Source: Saprospiraceae bacterium (GTDB lineage Bacteria; Bacteroidota; Bacteroidia; Chitinophagales; Saprospiraceae). Taken from it: a stretch of DNA of 64,000 bases. The notes under the pieces were generated by a model. That model was not told the DNA's origin, did no database searches, and worked only from the letters and a program-made list of their open reading frames with translations. The stretch lies in assembly GCA_016717655.1 (NCBI GenBank), contig JADKFC010000005.1:186001-250000 (forward strand). Reading direction: 5' to 3'. Position numbers and translations under genes: made by a program. How positions within the stretch are numbered: the first letter of the stretch is position 1; each line of letters begins with the position of its first letter. Of the stretch, positions 1-8,719 are shown piece by piece.

Positions 1-325
1 TGATTTTTAATAAAAAAATGAGTTTACATATAGCCGGATCAACTAGAGGGCCTGTGCCGCATGCATGAGACCGCACAAGGTTCAATTGAAGCTCAGACAA
101 TTCGTGAGGTCCAATTTTAATATTACAAAGAGAGCCAAAACCCGTATTGATGCCATAATAAACGGCATCTTTTTGGCTGATCTTATGTTCCAGAAATTTG
201 CGATTGGCATCCAGTTTTTTGGCCAAAGCCCCATCCAGTTTTAATTGCAATTCGGGATTTTCCAATGCTGTCAAGACTTGATGGATGGAATAACTGACAT
301 CTTTAATGGTGAATAATGCGGCCAT
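1..325 (-). CDS. hutH: Histidine ammonia-lyase, N-terminal part (cut by window edge)
   Basis: About 108 codons are visible, starting at ATG 325 and running off the left edge. The translated stretch contains the HAL/PAL N-terminal signature YGINTGFGSL followed by ELQLNLVRSHACGTG, which I recognise as the aromatic amino acid lyase family. The enzyme converts histidine to urocanate and ammonia, the first step of histidine breakdown to glutamate, in the cytoplasm. The catalytic Ala-Ser-Gly (MIO) triad lies outside the window, so activity cannot be judged. A TATATTTG -7 box sits just upstream and supports the start. The gene is divergent from the Nramp-like/pxpA pair, which also leads to glutamate. 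Confidence 0.93.
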   Translation of the reverse strand, partial: MAALFTIKDVSYSIHQVLTALENPELQLKLDGALAKKLDANRKFLEHKISQKDAVYYGINTGFGSLCNIKIGPHELSELQLNLVRSHACGTGPLVDPAICKLIFLLKI

Positions 326-341
326 TGTTTGAAATTTGCCG

Positions 342-349
342 CAAATATA
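342..349 (-). promoter_or_regulatory. -7 box of the hutH promoter
   Basis: On the minus strand this reads TATATTTG, matching the Bacteroidota -7 consensus TAnnTTTG, 17 nt upstream of the hutH ATG. No clear -33 TTG was found at the right spacing. Confidence 0.55.
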
Positions 350-429
350 GCCCGCTTTTGTGGAAAAGAGTTTACCGAAGTGAAATGGCTTGTTTGTTCA
401 ATTCAATGGAGGCGTTGTATCTTAGGCTT

Positions 430-1629
430 ATGAAATTCAATCTTCCTACCTCACTCAAACCCGGACCCGGCGTTGTCATCACTGGTGCTTTCATTGGTCC
501 TGGCACAGTAACCCTGTGTTTAATGGCCGGTGTAACCAGCGGGGTTTCCCTGCTTTGGGCTCTCTTGTTTTCGACTTTTGCCACCATTTTATTGCAAGAC
601 ATGGTGGTAAGGTTGGCCCTTCAAAGTCAGCAAACCCTGGAGACTTTGATTCTTCGCCAAATTAAAAACCCGGTGATTCAATGGATGATGGCCTTATTTA
701 TATTTTTTGCCATAATTGTTGGAAACTCAGCTTATCAAAGCGGCAATCTGGCAGGCACCAGCCTGGGCATCAGCTTTATCTTTCCATCGTGGAAGATGGC
801 CTGGGTGAGCTTTTTTGTGGCCTTGTTTTGTATTTTGGTCTTACTGACCAGTAACAGCAAGGCATTTAAAAATATGTTGGGAATGATGGTATTGGCTATG
901 AGTCTTTCATTTTTAGCCATGGCCGTATATTTTTGTCCAAATGCCATACCCCTTATCAAAGGTCTATTTCTGCCAACTCTTGAAGACGGCCAACTCATGC
1001 TGGCCCTGGGTTTGGTGGGAACAACAGTAGTGCCCTATAATTTGTTTTTGCACTCCTCCCTTGTTTTTAATGCACCGGTTGCAGACCTGCCTGCTCTCAG
1101 AAAAGAAGGGGCCTTCTCTATCTTTGTGGGTGGCTTAATAAGTATGGCTATTGTAATTGTAGGCAATAAGGCCCTGGGCATGGCCATCAATAATGCTGCC
1201 GATATGGCGGCCGTTTTGCAAAATGCCATCGGCAGTTGGTCGCTCATTCTGCTGGGCATTGGGCTTTTTGCTGCGGGACTCAGTTCAGCCCTCACTGCCC
1301 CTATGGCCGCAGGCAGTGTCGCATCCGGGCTTTGGAATTGTTTTTTCAGGCCTCAAAATAAAGTAAATGCGGGCATCTCTGTGTTGGTTGTTATGATTGG
1401 GGCCTACGTTGCCATCACTCAGGTAAACAACCTTTGGGTTATCAAAACGGCACAAGTGATCAATGGTTTATTGCTCCCTGTTTTTATATCCTTTATTCTT
1501 TGGTTGCTCAATGACCGAAGTCACATGAAAAGCGGCAGAAACACCATGCTTTACAATCTCGGAGGATTTTTTGTTCTTTTGGTAAGTTTGGCATTGGCTA
1601 TAAAAACCATAATAAGTTTGATCTCATGA
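430..1629 (+). CDS. Nramp-fold transporter (YcsG-like) lacking the metal-site residues
   Basis: 399 residues with about 11 hydrophobic segments, about the usual Nramp length. The start at 430 (MKFNLPTS) is preferred because the upstream in-frame ATGs at 316 and 406 add non-family sequence and 316 overlaps hutH. The family pattern is clear: PGPGVVITGAFIGPGTVT in TM1 and VPYNLFLHSSLV in TM6. In true Nramp Mn/Fe importers TM1 has DPGN and TM6 has M-P-H-N; here the positions are GPGT (residues 23-26) and V-P-Y-N (201-204), so the Asp, Asn and Met ligands are all replaced. The stop overlaps the pxpA start (ATGA). In Bacillus the Nramp homologue ycsG neighbours ycsF (pxpA), the same pairing. Transport of 5-oxoproline or another organic substrate is inference. 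Confidence 0.85.
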   Translation: MKFNLPTSLKPGPGVVITGAFIGPGTVTLCLMAGVTSGVSLLWALLFSTFATILLQDMVVRLALQSQQTLETLILRQIKNPVIQWMMALFIFFAIIVGNSAYQSGNLAGTSLGISFIFPSWKMAWVSFFVALFCILVLLTSNSKAFKNMLGMMVLAMSLSFLAMAVYFCPNAIPLIKGLFLPTLEDGQLMLALGLVGTTVVPYNLFLHSSLVFNAPVADLPALRKEGAFSIFVGGLISMAIVIVGNKALGMAINNAADMAAVLQNAIGSWSLILLGIGLFAAGLSSALTAPMAAGSVASGLWNCFFRPQNKVNAGISVLVVMIGAYVAITQVNNLWVIKTAQVINGLLLPVFISFILWLLNDRSHMKSGRNTMLYNLGGFFVLLVSLALAIKTIISLIS

Positions 1630-2338
1630 AAACCATACCCATCAACATAGATTGCGGAGAAAACTTCGGTCGTTACCGCTTATTTGAGGAACAGCCTATT
1701 ACACGTTTGGCTTCTTTTGCCAATGTGGCATGTGGGTTTCATGCTGGTGATTATACCTCCATCATTGCCACCTTAGAGCTGATGAAAAGCAATGGCATTA
1801 AAGTAGGTGCCCATCCCTCCTTTCCTGACCTTCAGGGTTTTGGCAGGCGGTATATGCCATTGGAGTTTGAAGATTTGGTTTCTTGTATCTTTTACCAGAT
1901 CGCAACTTTAAAAGGACTGTGTGAAGCAATGGGTCTTACGCTGAATCACGTCAAAGCCCATGGTGCCTGTACAATGCCAGCTGTGTGCAGGAAAAAGAAG
2001 CAATGGCCCTGGTGCAAGCCGTCAAAAAAATATCTGATGAGCTCACCGTATTGACTATGCCCGGCTCAGTATTGGAAAAAATCTGTGTAGCAGAATATCT
2101 GCCCGTTCTGCGTGAAAGTTTTGCTGACAGGGCCTACCAACCTGATTTGAACCTGGTTGCCCGCAATGAAGTCGGATCGGTATTGAGAGACCCTGAGCAG
2201 GTTAAAAAACAATATGAAGATTTGTGCATGGGTCAAGTGACCGATATTCATGGCAACAAGCATACTTTGGTATCCGATACGGTTTGTATACATGGTGATC
2301 ATCCGGGTTTGGGCGAGATAGGGAAAATAATTTTTTAA
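1626..2338 (+). CDS. pxpA: 5-oxoprolinase subunit A (LamB/YcsF family), frameshifted
   Basis: The first part (1626 to about 1967) carries the family start INIDCGENFG, then NVACGFHAGD and KVGAHPSFPD. Frame is lost after base 1967: the expected GCC CTG TAC AAT reads GCC TGT ACA, a single missing C. The rest continues in the other frame (from about 1968) to the stop at 2338 with VARNEVGSVLRDPEQV and a terminal ICIHGDHPG-type motif. Restored length is about 237 residues, normal for the family. PxpA works with PxpB and PxpC in ATP-dependent opening of 5-oxoproline to glutamate; no pxpB or pxpC lies nearby. It is translationally coupled to the Nramp-like gene. The break may be a sequencing error or a real mutation. 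Confidence 0.85.
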
Positions 2339-2497
2339 ACAAGTTAGAGGCCAAGGTATAAAATTACCTTATTCCGTTTTTAAATTCTTTAATAGAATAC
2401 AACCTTGGCAAATCAACCATAAAAGTGGATGCCCCTATTGAAGAATTAATTCATGTTTCAGAAATAAATTAAAAAATACTTGTCAATTTTTCGGTTG

Positions 2498-2526
2498 TTG
2501 GGACAATAGCTGCCAACTTACCTTTG
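2498..2526 (+). promoter_or_regulatory. Promoter of the PEP-mutase-like/ada operon
   Basis: TTG at 2498-2500, an 18-nt spacer, and TACCTTTG at 2519-2526 fit the Bacteroidota -33/-7 consensus. The ATG follows at 2545. The 206-nt gap after pxpA also holds a short open stretch (2362-2472) that I could not assign. Confidence 0.6.
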
Positions 2527-2544
2527 CTTTAAATAGTCAAGGCT

Positions 2545-3312
2545 ATGACCTCATTTTCCGCATTTACCCAATTTCATCAGCAAGACAGACCTTTACTTAT
2601 TGGCAATGTTTGGAACGTACAAAGCGTTCGGGTTTTTGAAAAAATTGGATTTCAGGCCCTTGCTACATCGAGTGCCGCTATGGCTCATGCTCTTGGATAT
2701 GAAGATGGTCAACAGCCTTTTTCTGAACTTATATATCTTATAAATAGAATTGTCAAATGTACCCACCTTCCTCTATCCCTTGATCTGGAAAGCGGTTATG
2801 GGGAAACTTCAGAAGAAATTATAGAAAATATAAGGGTGCTTCACAAAATGGGAGTAGTGGGTATCAACCTCGAAGATTCAAAGGTTGAAAATGGAGAGCG
2901 AAAACTATTGGATGGGATTTCTTTTTCTATCTTGCTTAAAAAAATCACATCTAGTTTGAAAAATGAAAACATAAATGTGTTTGTAAATGCAAGGTGTGAT
3001 GCATTTTTGATACCTCATGACAAAGCTCTGACAATGGCTATTCAGAGAATTGATCTCTATGAGAAAGCTGGCGCTGATGGCATTTTTTTGCCAGGCATTA
3101 TCAGTGATGATGACATTCGTGCCGTAGTTTCAAGCACTCAATTACCTATTAATGTGATGTGTATGCCTGCATTGCCTGATTTTAAAGTTCTTACTCGTTT
3201 GGGGGTAAAACGCATCAGCATGGGCAATTGGGTTCACGACAAAATCTACGAAACCATGGAAAAAATCGTGGATCAAATTAAAAACCAGCAATCCTTTCAA
3301 CCTCTATTTTAA
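2545..3312 (+). CDS. Isocitrate lyase/PEP mutase superfamily enzyme
   Basis: 255 residues forming an ICL/PEPM-type barrel. Visible hallmarks are ATSSAAMAHALGYEDGQ near residue 45, LDLESGYGE (the metal-binding Asp and Glu of the superfamily), INLEDS, and VNARCDAFL. The Cys motif of true isocitrate lyases (KKCGH) is absent, so it belongs to the short PEP mutase/2-methylisocitrate lyase/oxaloacetate hydrolase-like branch. Substrate cannot be told from sequence. It is followed after 2 nt by ada, so the two are almost certainly co-transcribed from the promoter at 2498-2526. Whether it has any link to DNA alkylation repair is unknown. Confidence 0.85.
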   Translation: MTSFSAFTQFHQQDRPLLIGNVWNVQSVRVFEKIGFQALATSSAAMAHALGYEDGQQPFSELIYLINRIVKCTHLPLSLDLESGYGETSEEIIENIRVLHKMGVVGINLEDSKVENGERKLLDGISFSILLKKITSSLKNENINVFVNARCDAFLIPHDKALTMAIQRIDLYEKAGADGIFLPGIISDDDIRAVVSSTQLPINVMCMPALPDFKVLTRLGVKRISMGNWVHDKIYETMEKIVDQIKNQQSFQPLF

Positions 3313-3314
3313 AA

Positions 3315-4361
3315 ATGGAACTAACTCCGGAAATCATGTATAGGGCCATCGTCAATAAGGATGTTTCTTTTGAAGGTCTATTTTTTACAGCCGTAAAAAC
3401 AACCGGCATTTTTTGCAGACCTTCCTGTACCGCCCGAAAGCCCAAGTTTGAAAATGTTGAATTTCTAAAGACAACCAAAGATTGTATCTTAAAAGGCTAC
3501 AGACCCTGTAAAGTATGTTATCCTCTTGAAAAACTAAACCAAACTCCCACCCATTATCAGCAAATAATAGAGGAGCTTTCTCTTAATCCTTCCATAAAAA
3601 TAAAGGATCAGGATTTAAGAATCAGAGGCATTGACCCTCATCAAATCAGAAGGTGGTTTTTAAAAAATCATGGTATTACTTTTCAAGCTTATCAAAGAAT
3701 GTATAGAATCAATACGGCATTCAAAAAAATTCATGGTGGTGAGTCTGTTACAGATACTGCGTTTGATAGTGGTTTTGAATCCCTTAGTGGTTTTGGTGAC
3801 AGTTTTAAGGCTGTTTTTGGTGTTTCACCTAAGAAAGGAAAGGACAAAACCATCATTGACCTCACAAGGATAGAAACCCCTCTCGGCACTATGATCGCCT
3901 GCGCTACAAGTCAGGGCATCTGCTTATTGGAGTTTTCTGACAGAAAAATGCTGGAAACAGAATTAAAAACACTCGCCAGATTGTTAAATGCCACTATCTT
4001 GTTGGGTCAAAACCCGCACTTCGTCACCCTTGAAAAAGAACTCAACAAGTATTTTCAAAAACAACTAAAAGTATTTACTACTCCTGTGTTTAGTCCTGGA
4101 AGTGTATTTCAAAACAAGGTGTGGACTGCTTTACAAGCCATTCCTTATGGTACAACCAGATCCTACAAAGAACAGGCTCTTTCACTCGGCAGTCCGGAAA
4201 GTGTGCGAGCTGTGGCCAACGCCAATGGCATGAATCGAATTTCAATTCTTATTCCTTGTCACCGAGTCATTGGTTCTGACGGACATTTAACCGGCTATGG
4301 AGGCGGTTTATGGAGAAAAAAATATTTATTGGATTTAGAAACATCAAATACTGATTCGTAA
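3315..4361 (+). CDS. ada: Ada: methyl-sensing regulator and O6-methylguanine-DNA methyltransferase
   Basis: 348 residues with the full Ada layout. Residues 1-75 are the zinc/phosphotriester-repair domain with Cys34, Cys38, Cys65 and Cys68 (GIFCRPSC, PCKVC). Residues about 80-180 are an AraC-type helix-turn-helix (SVTDTAFDSGFESLSGFGDSF). The C-terminal methyltransferase domain carries the active-site motif IPCHRVIG, with acceptor Cys315. The protein moves methyl groups from alkylated DNA to itself and, once methylated at the N-terminal Cys, activates transcription in known homologues. All catalytic residues are present. It is the second gene of the operon starting at 2545. Confidence 0.95.
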   Translation: MELTPEIMYRAIVNKDVSFEGLFFTAVKTTGIFCRPSCTARKPKFENVEFLKTTKDCILKGYRPCKVCYPLEKLNQTPTHYQQIIEELSLNPSIKIKDQDLRIRGIDPHQIRRWFLKNHGITFQAYQRMYRINTAFKKIHGGESVTDTAFDSGFESLSGFGDSFKAVFGVSPKKGKDKTIIDLTRIETPLGTMIACATSQGICLLEFSDRKMLETELKTLARLLNATILLGQNPHFVTLEKELNKYFQKQLKVFTTPVFSPGSVFQNKVWTALQAIPYGTTRSYKEQALSLGSPESVRAVANANGMNRISILIPCHRVIGSDGHLTGYGGGLWRKKYLLDLETSNTDS

Positions 4362-4866
4362 TCATCCTTTTATAGATTTTTAAAGTCGTTAACACATAAA
4401 AACATTTGTTTTTGTTTAAACTGTCTTACCACGAAGCACATCCAAACTTCTATAATTGATAAAAAGAGGATTTTTTAAACCATTGAGGGAATTGAGGGAA
4501 AAAAGACAAACTTTCCTTGTAAGAACATTACTTATTCAAATTTGGATACTGCTTAATTACACTTTCCTTTCAAAGACGCAGGCCAAACAATATTCTGTTT
4601 TTCTGGTCCACTTTGTTAGATTCCATACAATATTTTGTGGTCTGTGAAATTGTGTTAATTAAAGTTTAAAAATCGATTTTGAAAATTTCATCCAGGTCAA
4701 TTGAGGTAATTTTGGGAAGCAGAAAAGTAGATGTCTTCAATAATGTGAAACTTTACAAGTGAAAACTTTAAAACTATCATTGCTTAATTAACGGGACGGA
4801 GGGTCTCGGTATATAAAAAATGTAAAGTAATTGGCCTTATTATCATACCAACCTAAATTACACATC
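4362..4866. other. Intergenic region with a degenerate dispersed repeat
   Basis: About 505 nt, AT-rich, no convincing gene; the small open frame at 4456-4647 has no recognisable protein character. The text around 4470-4650 (a CATTGAGGGAATTGAGGG-like block, then a distal TTTTGTGGTCTGTGAAATTGTG-like block) resembles blocks at 6369-6490 and 13152-13265, suggesting worn copies of one intergenic repeat. Confidence 0.4.
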
Positions 4867-5481
4867 ATGAACTTTTTGAAAAAACTTCTAGGTATTTCCA
4901 AAGCTGAAGAAAGCCAGCCCATTGAAAATTTTATTGTGGCAACCCTTAATGATAAGGTCATGCCTATTGACAGAGGAGAAATATATGGAGACCCCCTTGA
5001 CGAAATGCTACAATTGGAGGGCATCGGTGAGGTGACGGGTGGGGGCACGATGCAACATGCATCAGGTGAAATTGAATACTGCGATTTAGAAATCTGTATA
5101 AATACTGATTCCTTGAATGATCGTCAAATAAAAATGATCATAGAAAAGCTCGAAAGTAATGGAGCTCCCAAAGGGTCGGTACTAACCATAGAAAAAACCG
5201 GGGAGAAGTTGCCTTTTGGTCTCAAGGAAGGGCTGGCTCTTTATATAGATGGTGTGAATTTGGAGGATGAAGTATATAAAAATTGTGATTCTAATTTTGT
5301 GGTAGAAGAAATAAAACGTTTGATCAAAGACAACTCAGAGCTTGTAAGATATTGGCAAGGTGAAAAAGAAACCGGTCTTTATTTTTATGGAGACTCATTT
5401 GATTCTATGTACAAATCTATAGAACCATTCATTAACGAATATCCTTTGTGTAAGGGTGCCAGAGTTGTGAAAATTGCATAG
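4867..5481 (+). CDS. Hypothetical soluble protein, 204 residues
   Basis: I do not recognise this family. The protein has no signal peptide or membrane segment, is acidic and mixed alpha/beta in character, and begins MNFLKKLLGI, an amphipathic start. The C-terminal third (about residues 145-204) contains LYFYGDSFDSMYKSIEPF and ends in ARVVKIA. Start 4867 is preferred over the in-frame ATG at 4831 because the extra 12 residues look like untranslated leader. Overall style (small, acidic, lone gene in an accessory region) resembles immunity-type or stress-type orphan proteins, but no toxin is nearby, so no function is claimed. Confidence 0.7.
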   Translation: MNFLKKLLGISKAEESQPIENFIVATLNDKVMPIDRGEIYGDPLDEMLQLEGIGEVTGGGTMQHASGEIEYCDLEICINTDSLNDRQIKMIIEKLESNGAPKGSVLTIEKTGEKLPFGLKEGLALYIDGVNLEDEVYKNCDSNFVVEEIKRLIKDNSELVRYWQGEKETGLYFYGDSFDSMYKSIEPFINEYPLCKGARVVKIA

Positions 5482-5618
5482 GCATTACACACTTAGAATC
5501 ATGCAGTGTTTAAACATCTAATTTTAATTGGTACAAGTATTAGGAACCCTTGCTTATGACCCATTAAAAAAGTAATCCCCAGCTCCAGAATAACAATATA
5601 TTTCAAAAAAGCAATTCA

Positions 5619-6215
5619 ATGTCATCAATATACTTTTTACTTTTTTTTATCCTAACTGCCTGCAACAATCCAGTGGATAAAAAGCTGCCTCTTGACAATA
5701 TCAATTCTTATCCGTTAATAGATTCTAATGAATATCCAATCACAAAAGCCGCAAATGGTTCGTCCGCAAAGGATCCTGACCTCAAACAACTTTATCCCAA
5801 AGCCATTGCTGAATTCATAAAAGCGGCTTATCAGCTGGACAAACCCTTATTCGATACACTGTTTTTTGGAAAACATGTTTATGGGCAGGAAGATGATTTT
5901 CCAGATATTGAACTGCCTAATATCATTGAAAATACTCCCATCAGACTTATTAGTCCTGAACTTGGACAAAAGAAACAGAAGGAACAAAAATCAATGATTT
6001 ATATCAACTTAATGTCCTGGCTTGAAAATAACAAAGCTGTATTTTTATTTGTGGTTTTCTCTAATGATAGTGAACATCAATATGATTTTAGCCTCTACTT
6101 CTCAAAAAATACACCTTCTGAAAAATACGAGCTGGATAAAATAGAATACGAAAATTATTTGCATCTCAATGGTAAAACACCCGAACGAAGGGTCATTTAC
6201 AACAAAGGAAAGTAA
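5619..6215 (+). CDS. Hypothetical lipoprotein
   Basis: 198 residues. The N-terminus MSSIYFLLFFILTAC ends in a lipobox (L-T-A-C, lipidated Cys15), followed by a polar linker, so the protein should be anchored in a membrane facing the periplasm or surface. The mature part has no motif I recognise; it is Lys/Glu-rich and looks like a single compact alpha/beta domain. It stands alone, 137 nt after the preceding orphan gene, in an accessory region. Confidence 0.7.
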   Translation: MSSIYFLLFFILTACNNPVDKKLPLDNINSYPLIDSNEYPITKAANGSSAKDPDLKQLYPKAIAEFIKAAYQLDKPLFDTLFFGKHVYGQEDDFPDIELPNIIENTPIRLISPELGQKKQKEQKSMIYINLMSWLENNKAVFLFVVFSNDSEHQYDFSLYFSKNTPSEKYELDKIEYENYLHLNGKTPERRVIYNKGK

Positions 6216-6609
6216 ACGGAGAGGAAATAACAAAACAGGCTTCTTCCTTACTTTCTTTGACTCGTTCGACTCAATTTAATTTATGCAAATTATTGTTTAA
6301 ATAGTTAACCCTTTCATGTCTCACAATCCTCATTTATAATTTGGATTTTTTTCTTAGCTTTAATTTCGTGTTTTTCAAAACATTGAGGAAAATAAGATAT
6401 TGAGAAAAGCCAATCACAAGAAGTTCCTCCCTATAGTGTCTTTAGAGTAACACACAATGACCTTTGTAGTAAAAAACTTGTAATGATTCTAACCACAAAA
6501 GGCACAATATCCCATCAATTGTATCAAAAAAGCTTACAGCTCATTTTGATTTCATTGGACTCAGAAGAATTAAGAATGTAGCACGCTAAGCATGAATCCA
6601 TTTAATAAA
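6216..6609. other. Intergenic region, second degenerate repeat copy
   Basis: About 394 nt without a gene. The part 6369-6490 has the same order of blocks as 4470-4650 and 13152-13265: a TTTTTCAAAACATTGAGGAAAAT-like start and a CTTTGTAGTAAAAAACTTGT-like end. Nothing else stands out. Confidence 0.4.
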
Positions 6610-7131
6610 TCAATGCTTCCTGTAATTAGCCATTAGTTCAACCGAAATAACATTCTTTTTTAGAAAGGCTGTGTCCAGTGCAAAACTGCCTTTACTAGGA
6701 AAATAAACCTCAACCGCGGCTACAAACCAACCCGGTTCCTTATCAAAAACTTGTTTTAAACCCGCCTCGCCATTGCCCTTGATATCAGACCCAGTTTTTG
6801 TCATCGTTATTTTTTCTTCAAATAAAAACTGCCAGCTGATATTGGCCCTGGCACTAATACCCGTAGTGGTTTCATCCAGCAAGGCAACTCTTGCATTGGC
6901 TTTTACATGTTCTTCAGCGCAAACATTTTCTACCAACTCACTCCATTGAAACACAATATTGCCACCTTCAGTGTAATGATTAAAAACACCGCCTGCTGTA
7001 TCAACAATTGAACTGCCAAGTAGGTATATGTCCAAGGTTTCCTTGGGCCCACAGGGAGAATCGTCCAACAAGTCGCAGCCCGAGATAAAAAGACTGATAA
7101 AGAGGGAAATTGTAAAGTATAAATATTTCAT
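6610..7131 (-). CDS. Lipoprotein, paralogue of the one at 8720-9244
   Basis: 173 residues with a signal peptide ending in FISGC (lipidated Cys19). The mature part aligns along most of its length with the lipoprotein at 8720-9244: both have ENxCxEEHVKA, a W-x-F-x-E-K stretch, GLKQxFxxEPGW, and FPxxGSxAxD. These shared motifs show a duplicated family that I do not recognise by name. The two copies flank the Cys-rich repeat protein and all three point the same way, so they are probably one operon. A surface or periplasmic role is inferred from the lipobox only. Confidence 0.75.
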   Translation of the reverse strand: MKYLYFTISLFISLFISGCDLLDDSPCGPKETLDIYLLGSSIVDTAGGVFNHYTEGGNIVFQWSELVENVCAEEHVKANARVALLDETTTGISARANISWQFLFEEKITMTKTGSDIKGNGEAGLKQVFDKEPGWFVAAVEVYFPSKGSFALDTAFLKKNVISVELMANYRKH

Positions 7132-7244
7132 TTATTAAATTTAAAAAGTTAAAATATTAATTGACAGCTCCATCATATCCGCATACCATTTGTTTTATAA
7201 GCTGCTCACAACAGTTTATATGTGATCTTCCTTCTGACTTCCCC

Positions 7245-8666
7245 TCAATTGGGGCAGCCCAATGTAAAATTCCACGAGGTATCGGATTGGTCCTGGTCAC
7301 ATTTTGGATCTACGATGATGGTAAAAATACTGGAAGCTCCATTTAAGTTAAGGGTCTGAGAACCATTGGCACCTACACAGCCGCTGTCAAAAACTTTTAT
7401 TCCTCCGTGATAGATGTGAATTCTATCTTTGACCGAATAAGTCTCATAGGCAAAATTTAAGCTGCCGAGGTTTCTCTTTACGTCAATGGTATATTGTTCC
7501 GCTTCGTTGGCTCCACTTTTGTACTGGATGTTGCACTCCCCATTCTTTTTTTGCTGCGGATTTACCACCGGCTCATCCTGGTTGCCGCCACTGGGGATGC
7601 ACTCGGTCCTTGCCGCATTCCAAACATAGCCTGTATTGCAATAACATAGATATTGGTTGCTGCCATTGTCCCATGCTGCATATGAATTTTTGTAAAATGA
7701 GTTGCAATCTGGCAGTTGATTGCTGATGCATTCAGTTCTTGTCTGATTCCACACATAGCCCTGTGGACAATTGCACAGATATTGCATGGTGGCCGCATCC
7801 CAGACAGCAATTGAGTTTTTATAGTACAAATTGCAATCTGGTATCTGATTCAAAACACATTCGGTTCTTGCCTGATTCCACACATAACCCTGTGGACAAT
7901 TGCACAGATATTGCATGGTGGCCGCATCCCAGACAGCAACCGAGTTTTTATAGTATAAATTACAATCCGGCAAGGTTGTGATACAGGCAGTTTTAGTTTC
8001 ATTCCACACATAACCCGATTTACAGTAACAAAGGTATTGGTTGCTTACATTGTCCCAAAGCGCTTCCGAATTGGCATATATATTGGGGCAATCCGGCACA
8101 TTGGGAATACAGGCTGTCTTGTCTGCATTCCATACCAGTCCGGGATTGCAAAAGCACTCTGTCCGCTGGGTTTGTGCATTCCACGCAGCGTAGCTCCCGG
8201 GCCAGCATTGTAAATTTCCAGCGCCACTGCAAGCATTGGATATGCCTGACAATGCTTCTGCCTCTTCACAGCAAAGGTCCGTTTTCAATAAGATCCAACC
8301 CAAGCCCGCTGTACCAAATTTACCTACTACCACACTTCTGGCTCTGGTTTGTGTATTTTCCCAAACGGAATAATCGCGGCAACAATAATTAAAAAATTCA
8401 TCCATTACCTTAAGGCCGTTGGCTATACTGGTTGCGTCTGAAAACGAGCAACCGAAGGTAGTACATGGTGTTTGTGGAAAAATCACATTTGCCAACTCAT
8501 AATAACTCAGGCCATAGGAAGTTGGGTTTTCTTTCGCCACAGAGACCCAATCGTGTCTGCCAGAGCAGGGACTGGTCTTTACCCAAACCTTCCACTGATC
8601 GGTAGGTTGTCCGAATAAAGCAGCCGTGAGTAATAAACACAGGATCGTTACTATCTTCTTGTGCAC
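7245..8666 (-). CDS. Secreted Cys-rich repeat protein
   Basis: 473 residues. The start is GTG at 8666, directly after an in-frame TAA, so no upstream start is possible. Residues 1-20 are a signal peptide ending LFGQ. Residues 21-150 form a Cys-containing N-terminal domain. Residues about 151-361 are five tandem units of about 42 residues, each with the pattern DC-N-YxNS-AxWD-QYLCxC-GYVWN-TxC (four or so Cys per unit, EGF-like in style). Residues 376-473 form a beta-rich C-terminal domain (RIHIYHGGIKVFDSGCVG, then WNFTLGCP) of a type seen at the end of other secreted Bacteroidota proteins. No type IX sorting domain or lipobox is seen. Its disulfide-rich units suggest binding or structural work outside the cell; ligand unknown. 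Confidence 0.75.
   Translation of the reverse strand: MHKKIVTILCLLLTAALFGQPTDQWKVWVKTSPCSGRHDWVSVAKENPTSYGLSYYELANVIFPQTPCTTFGCSFSDATSIANGLKVMDEFFNYCCRDYSVWENTQTRARSVVVGKFGTAGLGWILLKTDLCCEEAEALSGISNACSGAGNLQCWPGSYAAWNAQTQRTECFCNPGLVWNADKTACIPNVPDCPNIYANSEALWDNVSNQYLCYCKSGYVWNETKTACITTLPDCNLYYKNSVAVWDAATMQYLCNCPQGYVWNQARTECVLNQIPDCNLYYKNSIAVWDAATMQYLCNCPQGYVWNQTRTECISNQLPDCNSFYKNSYAAWDNGSNQYLCYCNTGYVWNAARTECIPSGGNQDEPVVNPQQKKNGECNIQYKSGANEAEQYTIDVKRNLGSLNFAYETYSVKDRIHIYHGGIKVFDSGCVGANGSQTLNLNGASSIFTIIVDPKCDQDQSDTSWNFTLGCPN
7584..8216 (-). repeat. Five in-gene tandem repeats of about 126-129 bp
   Basis: The units encode residues 151-361 of the Cys-rich protein. The third and fourth units (residues 234-276 and 277-319) are nearly identical in protein and in DNA, indicating recent unit duplication; the outer units are more diverged. 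Confidence 0.85.
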
Positions 8667-8719
8667 TTAGTTTATATTTTTTGTGAGAGGGCTATTAATA
8701 AGTAAGGGGTTTCATCCAC

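Noticed and set aside
2362..2472. Short open stretch ending at 2472 after pxpA
   Set aside because: No start codon and no recognisable family; could be a remnant but is too short to support.
4456..4647. 63-residue open frame
   Set aside because: Starts at a weak codon, has no protein-like composition and lies in the degenerate repeat.
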